64,000 nt of DNA from Pseudomonas sp. BSw22131. GTDB lineage: Bacteria; Pseudomonadota; Gammaproteobacteria; Pseudomonadales; Pseudomonadaceae. Under the pieces are notes generated by a model. It was not told the DNA's origin and searched no databases. It was given only the letters and a program-made list of their open reading frames with translations. A program made the position numbers and the translations under genes. The stretch lies in assembly GCF_026810445.1 (NCBI RefSeq), contig NZ_CP113949.1, forward strand, positions 5,445,501 to 5,509,500. The letters run 5' to 3'. Positions 28,670 through 38,133 of this stretch are shown in pieces (position 1 is the first letter of the stretch; each line of letters begins with the position of its first letter).

Positions 28670-29131
28670 TCAGCGGATCGCCACAGCAATCGCACCAATC
28701 AGCAGGCAAACGCTCGCAACGGACGTCAACTGGATGCGCAACGGCAAGTACCAATCAGGCAAAGGCAGCGTGCGCACCAAGTGCCTGTCCTGCCAATAGT
28801 GGGCGGCGAAGCCGGCAATCAGCAGCACACACCCCAAAGGCACCGGCAGCAATGTCGAAGGCCAGGCGATCAGCGCAGGCAAGACGCTCCAGATGAATCG
28901 GGCACGGCGTTGCTCAGGGCTCATGTCGTGCAGCGTCATGGCGAACCCCCAATGCAAGGCGCCGACGAAGCTCAGAATGACAGCGCCGTAGGCGACGAGC
29001 GCCCGCCCCAGAAACTCTCCATGCTCGTCAGAGAAAGGGATCACCAGCACCAGCCCGATAAAGGGCAGAAGACCGCCATAACCCAACAAGCCAACAGGCG
29101 TTGGCGGCGAAGTCGAGGACGACACGTTCAT
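28670..29131 (-). CDS. DUF3429 family membrane protein
   Basis: A 153-residue protein with about four to five membrane segments (residues 14-33, 42-62, 83-110 and 130-151). The motif SFVGALHWGFAM (about 54-65) is characteristic of the DUF3429 family, which has no established function. The ATG at 29131 follows AAGGAGCTG. It is transcribed divergently from the photolyase gene, which is of interest because DUF3429-like proteins often occur near light- or DNA-repair-related genes; that link is only suggestive here. Confidence 0.8.
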   Translation of the reverse strand: MNVSSSTSPPTPVGLLGYGGLLPFIGLVLVIPFSDEHGEFLGRALVAYGAVILSFVGALHWGFAMTLHDMSPEQRRARFIWSVLPALIAWPSTLLPVPLGCVLLIAGFAAHYWQDRHLVRTLPLPDWYLPLRIQLTSVASVCLLIGAIAVAIR

Positions 29132-29292
29132 TTCAGCTCCTTAAAGTGAATGGCACTCAAGACTGTAGGCCCAAAAGCACTGTCAGGGTTCACTGTCTCC
29201 TGACTCAACTGCAAACACCGGCAACCCTGGGCGAAGCCATAGGTCCTAAGCGTACCTGTCAGCCCTAAAACCGCCACGAACGAGACCTGCCC

Positions 29293-30561
29293 ATGAGTAC
29301 CTTGATCTACTGGTTTCGCCAAGACCTTCGGCTTGCCGACAATCCCGCGTTCACGCTCGCGTGCGAGCAGGCTCACACCTTATTGCCCGTGTATTGCACG
29401 CCGACGCAGGCGTCGACGGCCTGGGGATTTCAGCGTGTGGGCTGCCATCGTGAGTATTTCGAAAAAACGGCAGTGCGCGCCCTCGCCGATCAATTGAGCG
29501 CTCGCGGCAGTGCGCTGATGCAGATAGAGGGCGACCCCATTGAGCAACTACTGGTGCTTGCACAGCGTTTTGGCGCCGAAAAAATTATCTGCGAACGCAT
29601 CGCCGCGCCCGAGGAGGATGCTCAGGTCGAGGCGCTACGCTCAGCCGGACTGACGGTGGAAGATCACTGGCAATCGAGCGTGTTCAGCCTTGAGGCACTG
29701 CCGATGAGCGTTGACCAATTGCCCGATGTGTTCAGCAGCTTCCGACGCTTGATTGAGAAAGCACACACGCAGGCCCGCCCGATTGTGCCGGTGCCGACAA
29801 CGATACCGGCACCTCCACAGGGCTTGGTTGCCGCACCGATCAGCCCCCTTGTGCTGCCCGATCTTGATCCGCGCTCCGCGTTTCCTTACCAAACGCCAGC
29901 CTTCAGTGGTGGCGAGAACGCAGCACAGGCGCATTTGCATCAGTATTTCGAGCGTCGGTTGGCGAACAGTTACAAGGCCACGCGCAATAACCTGAGCGCG
30001 GTGGATGACTCCACCAAGTTCTCTGCCTGGCTGGCGCAGGGCGCATTGTCGGCCCCACAGATCGATCAAGCGCTGAAACGTTTTGAAGCTGCGCAAGGTG
30101 CCAACGACAGCACGTACTGGATTTTTTTCGAGCTGTTGTGGCGCGACTACTTTCGTTTCCTGCACCTCAAATATGGACGGCTTCTTTACCGGCCCAGCGG
30201 TTTGATTGGCAGCGACTTGCCCCATCACAACGCGCAGGGGTTCGAGCGCTGGTGCCGCGGCGAAACCGGGGAAGCTCTGGTCGATGCGGGCATGCGCGAG
30301 CTGGCCGCCACGGGTTACCTGTCCAATCGCATGCGCCAGATCGTCGCCAGCTACCTGATCCATGACCTTAAATGCGATTGGCGTGCGGGGGCTGCCTGGT
30401 TTGAGGCGCAACTGGTGGATTACGACGTTTACAGCAATCAGGGCAATTGGCTGTATATCGCGGGATTCGGGACGGACCCAAGGGGAGGACGGCGTTTCAA
30501 CACGGTCAAGCAGGCAAGTGACCATGACGCGGACGGCGTTTATCGACGGTTATGGGCCTAG
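29293..30561 (+). CDS. DASH-type cryptochrome / deoxyribodipyrimidine photolyase
   Basis: A 422-residue FAD blue-light flavoprotein. The N-terminal alpha/beta antenna domain starts LIYWFRQDLRLADNPA. The FAD-binding helical domain has YKATRNNLSAVDDSTKFSAW, ELLWRDYFRFLHLKYG, YLSNRMRQIVASYLIHDL and GNWLYIAGFGTDPRGGRRFN. The STKFSAWLAQG and RDYFRF patterns favour the DASH class, which repairs CPDs mainly in single-stranded DNA; the call between DASH and classic photolyase is by motif only. It is convergent with the PchP-like gene. Confidence 0.87.
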   Translation: MSTLIYWFRQDLRLADNPAFTLACEQAHTLLPVYCTPTQASTAWGFQRVGCHREYFEKTAVRALADQLSARGSALMQIEGDPIEQLLVLAQRFGAEKIICERIAAPEEDAQVEALRSAGLTVEDHWQSSVFSLEALPMSVDQLPDVFSSFRRLIEKAHTQARPIVPVPTTIPAPPQGLVAAPISPLVLPDLDPRSAFPYQTPAFSGGENAAQAHLHQYFERRLANSYKATRNNLSAVDDSTKFSAWLAQGALSAPQIDQALKRFEAAQGANDSTYWIFFELLWRDYFRFLHLKYGRLLYRPSGLIGSDLPHHNAQGFERWCRGETGEALVDAGMRELAATGYLSNRMRQIVASYLIHDLKCDWRAGAAWFEAQLVDYDVYSNQGNWLYIAGFGTDPRGGRRFNTVKQASDHDADGVYRRLWA

Positions 30562-30566
30562 CACCA

Positions 30567-30595
30567 AGGCAGCACGATCAATCGCCGTGCTGCCT
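30567..30595. terminator. Hairpin between convergent photolyase and phosphatase genes
   Basis: AGGCAGCACG, a nine-base loop and CGTGCTGCCT make a perfect 10-bp stem in the 44-bp gap between two convergent stop codons. There is no T tract, so it is a candidate terminator or transcript end-protector, not a proven one. Confidence 0.5.
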
Positions 30596-30605
30596 GGCGA
30601 GCCGG

Positions 30606-31661
30606 TTATTGAATCTCTTCAGGCTTCACGATCACCCAGTTTTTGTCCGCAGTCACCGGCAAGCCTTCTTTGGCCTGCGCTGCTGCGTGCTTGGCCATCA
30701 TGCCGTTGAGCTGGGTCATGTACTTGTCTTTGCGATTGATCCACAAGTGAACGCCACCCTTGGCCACGTCAACATCGTGGAACAGCATGTAGCCATCGCT
30801 CGTCGGTGTGTCGCCGCCCACCAGCACCGGTTTTTTCCATTCATCGATATAGGTCAGGATGGCAGCGTGCTTGCCAGCCATCCACGTGGCGGGCGTCCAT
30901 AGATACGGCGTCAATTCCAGGCCCAGATTGGCCTTCTCGTCGTACTTGCCAGCCGTGATCTGTTTGCGCGAAGTGGTCAGTTCGCCGGTCTGGATATTCT
31001 TCAACAGCGTCGTTACACCAATCACGTTCTGCGGTTTGACGTTGTAGCCGTACTTCGGATCGGACGCGACCATGCGCACCAGCTCTTCGGAGGCAGCGGT
31101 CATGACGTAGACCTCAATGCCGTTCTCCATCAGCTTGTTGTACAGCTCGGCCTGACCAGTGAAAACTTTCGGCGGGTTGACCTCGATGGCTTTGACCACA
31201 TCGCCGTCGTAATAGGTACTCGAGATCGGCTTGCCGGACGCCATCAGCTCATCAACATAGCCCTTGAGCTGTTTGAGGGTGAAGCCGGAAAACACTTGCG
31301 CGACCCACGGATAGCAGACCATGTCGTCGATTTCGCAGAGGCGATAGTAGTAGCTGAACAGGCTTTCCTTGTGGTTGGCGGTGTCCTTGAACGGGATCAG
31401 CTTGAGGGACGGGTCCAGAGACTCACGTGTGATCAGCCCTTTGTTTTCCATGAACGGCAGCAGCGATTCTTCCAGGTCGTACCGGTAGCTGGTGTTGTCC
31501 ATGTCGAACACCGCGAAGCTACCTTTGTTGGCGTTCGCGGCGATCATTTCGTTGAGTTGTTTGGCGGCAGGTTCCGGCCAGTGTTTCAGCTCTGTGGAGA
31601 AAGCGTGGCTGGCCAGGCCGAGACAGAGTGCAGCGGCCAATAGTTTTGGTACGAGCTTCAT
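30606..31661 (-). CDS. pchP: Phosphorylcholine phosphatase-like exported HAD phosphatase
   Basis: A 351-residue HAD-superfamily phosphatase. From the ATG at 31661 (GGAGGA 8 bp upstream) there is a clear signal peptide (about 1-22, ending SHAFS). HAD motif I is DMDNTSYRYD (Asp53, Asp55), motif II MTAAS, motif III a lysine in the RKQITAGK region, and motif IV GGDTPTSDG. This pattern, with periplasmic export, matches Pseudomonas PchP, which releases choline from phosphorylcholine. A choline transporter (BetT) is encoded about 20 kb away in the same window. Substrate is inferred from family likeness. Confidence 0.8.
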   Translation of the reverse strand: MKLVPKLLAAALCLGLASHAFSTELKHWPEPAAKQLNEMIAANANKGSFAVFDMDNTSYRYDLEESLLPFMENKGLITRESLDPSLKLIPFKDTANHKESLFSYYYRLCEIDDMVCYPWVAQVFSGFTLKQLKGYVDELMASGKPISSTYYDGDVVKAIEVNPPKVFTGQAELYNKLMENGIEVYVMTAASEELVRMVASDPKYGYNVKPQNVIGVTTLLKNIQTGELTTSRKQITAGKYDEKANLGLELTPYLWTPATWMAGKHAAILTYIDEWKKPVLVGGDTPTSDGYMLFHDVDVAKGGVHLWINRKDKYMTQLNGMMAKHAAAQAKEGLPVTADKNWVIVKPEEIQ

Positions 31662-31831
31662 AAAAGTGTCCTCCCCTTTTTGATTCAAGGATTTGACCGT
31701 AGCAAAATGCGGTTACTGTTTGGGTATGTCAGCGACCGCGCGCGTTCTGATGGCGTCACCGTGGGGGCGATTCGCGACAAAAAGGTAGAAAACGACACTT
31801 TTGTGACAGAGTAAACACCGCAGCGAAGCCA

Positions 31832-31894
31832 TCGCGGGCAAGCGCGCGCCTAAAGATTTACCGGAGTCGAGTGCAGGAGCTCGCTTGCCCGCGA
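31832..31894. repeat. REP doublet downstream of folA
   Basis: An inverted REP (31832-31852, TCGCGGGCAAGCGCGCGCCT) faces a direct one (31874-31894, CAGGAGCTCGCTTGCCCGCG), with a short loop between them. This is a compact REPIN-type arrangement in the folA 3' region, close enough to fold in the transcript. Confidence 0.85.
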
Positions 31895-31901
31895 AAGGGT
31901 C

Positions 31902-32414
31902 TTAACCGCGCTCCCAGACCTCAAAGCCGTACGCCGGCTTGTCATTCAAGGCCGGATGCTCTTCATTGGAGACCAGCTTCCAGTCGACTTCATCAAACTC
32001 CGGAAACCACGCATCCCCATCAGGGCTCAGATCGACGCGCGTGAGGTACAACCGGTCAGCCTGCGCCAGACCTTGCGCGTAAAGCTGCGCGCCTCCGATC
32101 AACATCACCTCATCAACGCCCTGCTCCTTGGCCCAGGCTTCGGCGCGGGTAATGGCGTCTTCAAGGCAAGTGAACACTTCGGCGCCTTCGAGCGTCAGCT
32201 CGGCTTGGCGGCTGACCACCAGGTTCAGCCGGCCGGGCAACGGACGACCCAGCGAATCCCAAGTCTTGCGACCCATGATGATGGGCTTGCCGAGGGTGGT
32301 CGCCTTGAAATACTTGAAATCCCCCGGCAGATGCCAGGGCATTGAATTGTTGACGCCGATCACCCGGTTTTGGCCCAGGGCGGCAATCAGACTGAGAGGG
32401 AGATGTTTTTTCAT
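31902..32414 (-). CDS. folA: Dihydrofolate reductase
   Basis: FolA reduces dihydrofolate to tetrahydrofolate with NADPH; it is the trimethoprim target. The start at 32414 gives 170 residues: MKKHLPLSLIAALGQNRVIG, then MPWHLPGDFKYFK with the proton-donor Asp32 and IIMGRKTWDSLG for NADPH binding. The longer upstream frame runs through a REP hairpin and is not credible. It lies head-to-head with the DUF2868 gene across that REP pair. Confidence 0.95.
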   Translation of the reverse strand: MKKHLPLSLIAALGQNRVIGVNNSMPWHLPGDFKYFKATTLGKPIIMGRKTWDSLGRPLPGRLNLVVSRQAELTLEGAEVFTCLEDAITRAEAWAKEQGVDEVMLIGGAQLYAQGLAQADRLYLTRVDLSPDGDAWFPEFDEVDWKLVSNEEHPALNDKPAYGFEVWERG

Positions 32415-32492
32415 GGCGGCGAGAATACCAGAGCGCAGGATAATGCTCAGCCTGGCAGTTGATCCGAAATATCGAGTCGCCTTGACGCCGCA

Positions 32493-32551
32493 TCGCGAGC
32501 AAGCTCCCTCCCACAATGAGGACACATCAGTGGGAGGGAGCTTGCTCGCGA
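32493..32551. repeat. Perfect inverted REP doublet (REPIN) between folA and DUF2868
   Basis: Two 22-bp REPs (32493-32514 and 32530-32551, TCGCGAGCAAGCTCCCTCCC then AC, and its exact reverse complement) flank a 15-bp loop. This REP subtype (GTGGGAGGGAGCTTGCTCGC) differs from the GTAGGAGCGCGC type elsewhere in the window. Confidence 0.9.
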
Positions 32552-32642
32552 TTAAGACGGTCCAAGCACCACAATCCTGCTGCCGTGCGCGGTTTTGCCC
32601 GCAGCAGGTATGCTTGCCCTGACTTCATTAACGAGATGCCGT

Positions 32643-34022
32643 GTGACTGCGCTGACCCCACTCGATGACCTGTGGCTGACCGAAGCCGTGCGCCTGCGCG
32701 AAGAACACGCTGGCGCCCTCGAAGACGCCGAAGCCAACCGCCGCGCCCGTGCTGAGGGTGGTGATCTGCTGACCCGAATCAAACACCGCGCGCACTGGCT
32801 GGCAGAGCGCGACGGAATGCGTGCCGCGCTGCACCACTGGAAGCAAGGCGCCCGGTTATCGCTGATCGTACTGGCGGTGATTGCAGTCTTCAGTGGCGCA
32901 GGCCTGGCCTTCGCCGCATTGGGCGACGGACAGACCCCGGTCAACGTGTTCTGGGCACTGGGCAGCTTGCTGGGCTTGAACCTGATCCTGCTAGTGAGCT
33001 GGGCGCTCGGCCTGATCTTCGCCGGAGAAAGCACGGCAAGCCTGGGACGTTTATGGCTGTGGCTGAGTGAAAAGCTCGCCCGCGACGCCCAAGCCGCTCA
33101 ATTGGGCCCGGCACTGATTTTGTTGCTGCAACGCAAACGTCTGAACCGTTGGGCGCTGGGCACACTTATCCACAGTCTGTGGCTGTTGGCGCTGTTTAGC
33201 GCGCTGGTGATGCTGTTGATGCTGATGGCGACCCGACGCTACGGTTTCGTCTGGGAGACCACCATTCTGGGCAGCGACACGTTCGTGGCGCTGACTCACA
33301 CCCTTGGCCAGATCCCCTCAGTGCTGGGCTTCAGCGTCCCGAGCGACGCAATGATCCGCGCAAGCGGCGACAGCGCCTCCATCGTTGAGAATGCCCGCCA
33401 GGCGTGGGCGGCCTGGTTGGTCGGTGTGCTGCTGGTGTATGGCATTGCGCCGCGTTTGCTGTTGGCACTGCTGTGTTTCTGGCGATGGCGGCGCGGCAAA
33501 ACGCAATTAGCGCTGGATCTGAACCTGCCCGGATATGCCCAGCTGCGTGAGCGGTTGATGCCCAGCAGCGAGCGCCTTGGAGTCAACGATGCAGCGCCAG
33601 AGCATCTGCATCAGGTGTTGCAGGGCGCCAGTTCCCTTGAGAGCGACGGCGCATTACTGGTCGCCATCGAGCTGGACGATCAGAGAAGCTGGCCACCCAA
33701 ACTGCCCAGTACCGTGGCAGATGCCGGGATTCTGGACAGTCGCGAATCCCGTAAAAAACTGCTTGATCAACTCACTCGATTTCCCCCCGCACGCCTTGCT
33801 ATCGCCTGCGACCCGAGGCGCTCGCCCGATCGTGGCAGTGTTGCGCTGATCGCGGAGCTGGCTCGCTGCGCGGGCTCGACACGGGTCTGGCTGCTGCCTG
33901 CACCCACCGGTCAGGCGCTGGACGCTGATCGCCTCGGCGACTGGCACGCGGCGCTCCAACAACTGGAAGTGAACTGGGCGGACACTGCGCCGCTGACGTG
34001 GCTGGAGACGGGGCATGACTGA
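32643..34022 (+). CDS. DUF2868 family membrane protein
   Basis: A 459-residue protein with an N-terminal charged helical region, two membrane segments near 75-95 and 108-130 (LIVLAVIAVFSGAGLAFAAL, VFWALGSLLGLNLILLVSWAL), further hydrophobic segments near 185-210 and 265-285, and a soluble C-terminal third. It matches the DUF2868 family, which is regularly encoded with a DUF3482 GTPase, as here (8-bp overlap). Function is unknown. The GTG at 32643 was chosen; an ATG at 32595 lies in poorly conserved sequence, so the start is uncertain. Confidence 0.78.
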   Translation: MTALTPLDDLWLTEAVRLREEHAGALEDAEANRRARAEGGDLLTRIKHRAHWLAERDGMRAALHHWKQGARLSLIVLAVIAVFSGAGLAFAALGDGQTPVNVFWALGSLLGLNLILLVSWALGLIFAGESTASLGRLWLWLSEKLARDAQAAQLGPALILLLQRKRLNRWALGTLIHSLWLLALFSALVMLLMLMATRRYGFVWETTILGSDTFVALTHTLGQIPSVLGFSVPSDAMIRASGDSASIVENARQAWAAWLVGVLLVYGIAPRLLLALLCFWRWRRGKTQLALDLNLPGYAQLRERLMPSSERLGVNDAAPEHLHQVLQGASSLESDGALLVAIELDDQRSWPPKLPSTVADAGILDSRESRKKLLDQLTRFPPARLAIACDPRRSPDRGSVALIAELARCAGSTRVWLLPAPTGQALDADRLGDWHAALQQLEVNWADTAPLTWLETGHD

Positions 34023-35403
34023 CAGCAAAACCACTCAAGCGCTTCGGCTGGCCGTCGTGGGCCACACTAATGTCGGCAAAACGTCCCTGCTGCGCACACT
34101 GACCCGCGATGGCGGTTTCGGTGATGTGTCCCATCGACCCAGCACCACTCGGCACGTTGAAGGCGCCCGCCTGTCGGTGGACGGCGAAGCGCTGCTGGAG
34201 TTGTACGACACGCCAGGCTTGGAAGACGCCATTGCATTGCTTGATTATCTGGAGCAGCTCGATCGGCCGGGCGAAAGGCTCGACGGCCCTGCCCGGTTGG
34301 CGCGATTTCTGGAAGGCAGCGAGGCGCGTCAACGATTCGAGCAAGAGGCCAAGGTACTGCGCCAGTTGCTGGAGTCCGATGCCGGCCTGTACGTCATCGA
34401 CGCCCGTGAGCCAGTGCTTGCCAAATACCGCGATGAACTGGCCGTGCTCGCCAGTTGCGGGAAACCTTTGCTGCCCGTCCTGAATTTCGTCAGCAGCGCG
34501 CAACACCGCGAGCCCGCCTGGCGCGAGGCACTTGCGCGACTGGGGTTGCACGCGCTGGTGCGTTTCGACAGCGTGGCGCCGCCCGAGGATGGCGAGCAAA
34601 GGCTGTATGAGAGTCTGGCGCTGCTGCTTGAAACATCACGTCCCCAGCTGGAAAGGCTCATCGCCGATCAACACCTCCAGCGCGTGGCGCGGCGGCATAG
34701 CGCTGCGCGGTTGATTGCCGAATTACTGCTCGATTGCGCGGCGTGTCGTCGCAGCGTCGCAACGCAATCCGATCAAGTGCAAACGGCCATTTCGGACCTG
34801 CGTAAGGCCGTGCGCCAACGTGAACAACGCTGCGTCGAGTCGCTGCTCACGCTCTACGCATTTCGCCCTCAGGACGCTTCGGCCAGTGACCTGCCACTGC
34901 TCGACGGACGCTGGGGTGATGATCTTTTCAACCCCGAAACCCTGAAATTGCTGGGCGTTCGGGTGGGTGGCGGAATCGCGGCAGGTGCAGCGGCAGGTGC
35001 TGGCGTGGACCTGCTGGTGGGCGGAATCACCTTGGGAGCTGCGGCGCTGGTGGGGGCGATTGCCGGCGGTGCGTTGCAGACTGCGCGCAGTTACGGCGGC
35101 CGACTACTGGGCAAGATCAAAGGTCAACGCGAACTGACGGTCGACGACGCAGTGCTGAGGCTGTTGGCATTGCGGCAGCGGCAACTGCTGTTAGCGCTGG
35201 AAGCCCGCGGACACGCGGCGATGGACAGCATCAAACTGAGCGCCCCGCAGGACAAAACGTGGCGCGAGGGCAAGCTCCCCGACGACTTGCGCAAAGCGCG
35301 CGCTCACCCGCAGTGGTCGTCGCTTAACCCGCATTCGAAGTTGAATCAGGCCGAGCGACAGGAGTCGATTGAAGCGCTGGCTGCAAGCCTCAATACCGCT
35401 TGA
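34015..35403 (+). CDS. GTPase with DUF3482 domain and glycine-zipper membrane segment
   Basis: A 462-residue P-loop GTPase (Era/TrmE-like). It shows G1 GHTNVGKTS (16-24), a Thr-containing switch (PSTTRHVEG), G3 DTPGLED, and a G4-like NFVSS in place of NKxD. The C-terminal DUF3482 part carries a striking Gly/Ala stretch (about 314-357: RVGGGIAAGAAAGAGVDLLV, GAIAGGAL) resembling glycine-zipper helices that enter membranes. It overlaps the DUF2868 gene by 8 bp, so the two products probably act together at the inner membrane. The cellular process is unknown. Confidence 0.82.
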   Translation: MTDSKTTQALRLAVVGHTNVGKTSLLRTLTRDGGFGDVSHRPSTTRHVEGARLSVDGEALLELYDTPGLEDAIALLDYLEQLDRPGERLDGPARLARFLEGSEARQRFEQEAKVLRQLLESDAGLYVIDAREPVLAKYRDELAVLASCGKPLLPVLNFVSSAQHREPAWREALARLGLHALVRFDSVAPPEDGEQRLYESLALLLETSRPQLERLIADQHLQRVARRHSAARLIAELLLDCAACRRSVATQSDQVQTAISDLRKAVRQREQRCVESLLTLYAFRPQDASASDLPLLDGRWGDDLFNPETLKLLGVRVGGGIAAGAAAGAGVDLLVGGITLGAAALVGAIAGGALQTARSYGGRLLGKIKGQRELTVDDAVLRLLALRQRQLLLALEARGHAAMDSIKLSAPQDKTWREGKLPDDLRKARAHPQWSSLNPHSKLNQAERQESIEALAASLNTA

Positions 35404-35522
35404 GCATTTTGGGTGCGTGAACCGCTAAATAACGCCGACAGTCGCCCCGATGATTTGGGGATACTGTTAACGCGTCAGCCCCGGTATGATCCCGCGCCCG
35501 ATACACCCGGAACCGGATACAC

Positions 35523-35978
35523 ATGAAACCCACCTTGATCGCTGCCGCAGAAATCGACCGTCTCGATACCTGGGCCAAATATTCCAGCCACATGTGCGGA
35601 GGCTGCATTTCCAGTTGCTGCACATTGCCGGTAGAAACCAAGATCAAGGATCTGATCCGGATTGGCATCGTTGATGAGTTCGAAATGGGCGAAAACCCTA
35701 AGAACATCGCCAAGCGTTTGCAGAAGGAAGGGATCGTCGAGCGCTTCAATCAGAAGACCGGGATTTTTACTTTGCAGCGCATGAGCAACAACGACTGCCT
35801 GTACCTGGACCGCAAAAGCCGCTTGTGCACGATTTACGAAAAACGCCCCGACACCTGCCGCAATCACCCGAAAATCGGGCCGCGCCCAGGCTACTGCGCG
35901 TACATACCCAAAGCCGTTGTGCGTGAAGATCGCGGAACGCTGGGCTCAAACACAGGGCGTGCGCCGCTGAAGTTTTGA
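35523..35978 (+). CDS. YkgJ-family cysteine-cluster protein
   Basis: A 151-residue protein with the metal-binding pattern Cys25-Cys28-Cys32-Cys33 (MCGGCISSCC) and later Cys92, Cys101, Cys112 and Cys125 (DTCRNHP, GYCAYIP). This is the layout of the YkgJ/CxxCxxCC zinc or iron-sulfur cluster family. It has no signal peptide. The function is not established. It lies between the DUF3482 gene and a REP doublet. Confidence 0.82.
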   Translation: MKPTLIAAAEIDRLDTWAKYSSHMCGGCISSCCTLPVETKIKDLIRIGIVDEFEMGENPKNIAKRLQKEGIVERFNQKTGIFTLQRMSNNDCLYLDRKSRLCTIYEKRPDTCRNHPKIGPRPGYCAYIPKAVVREDRGTLGSNTGRAPLKF

Positions 35979-35990
35979 TGGGGCTTGCTG

Positions 35991-36078
35991 TAGGAGCGCG
36001 CTTGCCCGCGATTGCGTCGTGTCAGCCGATATTACTGGCGCGACGAATTACGTTATCGCGGGCAGGCGCGTTCCTACA
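35991..36078. repeat. REP doublet downstream of the YkgJ gene
   Basis: A direct REP (35991-36012, same sequence as at 25829) and an inverted variant (36057-36078, TCGCGGGCAGGCGCGTTCCT then AC) are separated by 44 bp between convergent genes. Confidence 0.88.
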
Positions 36079-36114
36079 CCGACATCGCGCAGCATCAACC
36101 CGCTCAGCGCAAAC

Positions 36115-36152
36115 AAAAACGCCCCCGACCTTGCGGTCGGGGGCGTTTTTTT
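36115..36152 (-). terminator. Rho-independent terminator of typA (bidirectional)
   Basis: AACGCCCCCGACC, a four-base loop and GGTCGGGGGCGTT form a long GC stem flanked by A5 and T7 runs, 20 bp past the typA stop codon. The symmetry suggests it also ends transcripts from the YkgJ gene. Confidence 0.93.
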
Positions 36153-36171
36153 ACGGCTGATTAAAAACTAA

Positions 36172-37992
36172 TCAGTTGCCGCTTTTCTTGGCAGCGCGGG
36201 TACGCTCGCTTTCGCCAAGGATTTTCTTACGCAGGCGAATCGACTTTGGAGTCACTTCGCACAATTCGTCTTCTTGAACGAATTCCAGCGCTTGTTCCAG
36301 CGTGAAGCGGATAGGCGGAACCAGAGCGATGGTTTCGTCTTTACCGGAAGCACGCATGTTATCGAGCTTCTTGCCTTTGGTTGGGTTAACGCCCAGATCG
36401 TTGTCGCGGCTGTTGATGCCGACGATTTGACCTTCGTACACGTCTTCACCGTGACCCAGGAACAGTTTGCCACGAGCTTGAAGGGTTTCCAGCGAGTAAG
36501 TCAGAGCCTTACCGGTAGCTACCGAAACCAGCACGCCGTTCTGACGGCCGGACATGTCGCCGGACTTCATCACGTCGTAACGGTCGAAGATCGAGGTCAG
36601 GATGCCTGCACCGGAGGTCAGGGTCAGGAACTCGTTACGGAAGCCGATCAAGCCACGTGCCGGGATGTTGTACTCAAGGCGAACACGGCCTTTGCCATCC
36701 GGAACCATGTTGGTCAGATCGCCCTTACGGATACCGATCTGTTCCATGATCGAGCCCTGGGATTCTTCCGGCAGGTCGATGGTGACGTTTTCGTACGGTT
36801 CGTGCTTGACGCCATCAACCATGCGGATGATAACTTCAGGACGACCAACGCCCATTTCGAAGCCTTCGCGACGCATGGTTTCGATCAGTACCGAGAGGTG
36901 CAGCTCACCACGGCCGGAAACTTTGAACTTGTCGGCGGTGTCGCCTTCTTCAACGCGCAGAGCAACGTTGTACAGCAGCTCTTTGTCCAGACGTTCCTTG
37001 ATGTTACGGCTGGTGACGAACTTGCCTTCGCGACCGCAGAAAGGCGAATCGTTCACCTGGAAGGTCATGGAAACGGTTGGTTCGTCAACGGTCAGCGGCT
37101 TCATCGCTTCAACGGTCTGCGGATCGCACAGGGTGTCGGAGATGAACAGCTCGTCGAAGCCGCTGATGCAGACGATGTCGCCGGCAGCTGCTTCTTCAAC
37201 GTCTACACGGTGCAGACCGTGGTGACCCATCAGCTTCAGGATCCGACCGTTACGGCGCTTGCCGTCAGCATCGATAGCAACGACCTGAGTGTTCGGCTTG
37301 ACCTTGCCGCGAGCAATACGGCCAACGCCGATGATGCCCAGGAAGCTATTGTAGTCCAGTGCCGAGATTTGCATCTGGAACGGACCATCACGGTCAACCT
37401 TTGGAGCCGGTACGTTGTCGACGATGGACTGGTACAGCGGGGTCATGTCTTCAGCCATGTCCGTGTGTTCCAGACCGGCAATACCGTTCAGCGCAGAGGC
37501 GTAAACGACTTTGAAGTCCAGCTGTTCTTCGGTAGCACCCAGGTTGTCGAACAGGTCGAAGATCTGGTCCAGAACCCAGTCCGGACGCGCGCCTGGACGG
37601 TCAACCTTGTTGATAACCACAATTGGACGCAGGCCGGCTTCGAAAGCCTTCTTGGTCACGAAGCGGGTTTGCGGCATAGGGCCGTCTTGAGCATCGACCA
37701 GCAGCAGAACGGAGTCGACCATCGACATCACACGCTCTACTTCACCACCGAAGTCGGCGTGGCCCGGGGTGTCAACGATGTTGATGTGGTAGCCATTCCA
37801 GTTGATCGCGGTATTCTTCGCGAGAATGGTGATACCACGCTCTTTTTCCTGGTCGTTGGAGTCCATCACGCGCTCATCGTTGAGCTCGCCGCGTTCCAGA
37901 GTGCCGGATTGACGCAAGAGCTTGTCAACGAGGGTAGTTTTACCGTGGTCAACGTGAGCAATGATGGCGATGTTGCGTAGATTTTCGATCAC
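36172..37992 (-). CDS. typA: Ribosome-associated translational GTPase TypA/BipA
   Basis: A 606-residue translation-factor GTPase linked to ribosome assembly and stress adaptation. It shows G1 AHVDHGKTT (12-20), the RGITI effector segment, G3 [12 protein letters not shown] and G4 NKVD. Elongation-factor domains II, III and V and the BipA-specific C-terminus ([20 protein letters not shown]) follow. The length is canonical. It is a single-gene unit with its own terminator, next to thiI and glnA as in other pseudomonads. Confidence 0.97.
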   Translation of the reverse strand: MIENLRNIAIIAHVDHGKTTLVDKLLRQSGTLERGELNDERVMDSNDQEKERGITILAKNTAINWNGYHINIVDTPGHADFGGEVERVMSMVDSVLLLVDAQDGPMPQTRFVTKKAFEAGLRPIVVINKVDRPGARPDWVLDQIFDLFDNLGATEEQLDFKVVYASALNGIAGLEHTDMAEDMTPLYQSIVDNVPAPKVDRDGPFQMQISALDYNSFLGIIGVGRIARGKVKPNTQVVAIDADGKRRNGRILKLMGHHGLHRVDVEEAAAGDIVCISGFDELFISDTLCDPQTVEAMKPLTVDEPTVSMTFQVNDSPFCGREGKFVTSRNIKERLDKELLYNVALRVEEGDTADKFKVSGRGELHLSVLIETMRREGFEMGVGRPEVIIRMVDGVKHEPYENVTIDLPEESQGSIMEQIGIRKGDLTNMVPDGKGRVRLEYNIPARGLIGFRNEFLTLTSGAGILTSIFDRYDVMKSGDMSGRQNGVLVSVATGKALTYSLETLQARGKLFLGHGEDVYEGQIVGINSRDNDLGVNPTKGKKLDNMRASGKDETIALVPPIRFTLEQALEFVQEDELCEVTPKSIRLRKKILGESERTRAAKKSGN

Positions 37993-38133
37993 TTGTGTAT
38001 CTCGATCAGAGGATTCGGTCAGCTGACTGGTTACAGGCAGCTATGAACAGTAGAGTCGGCAAAAGCCGTTACGGCTTGACGACTGGTGTCGGGGGGCCGG
38101 TGACGCAAGCCACAGGCAAACAGCCCCGGGCAC

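Noticed and set aside
25727..36078. CRISPR-like spaced repeats
   Set aside because: The repeats are inverted REP doublets at irregular distances between genes, not direct repeats with uniform spacers.
36274..37980. A 568-codon open frame antisense to typA
   Set aside because: typA is complete and certain on the other strand; the antisense translation has no family features and is a codon-bias shadow.
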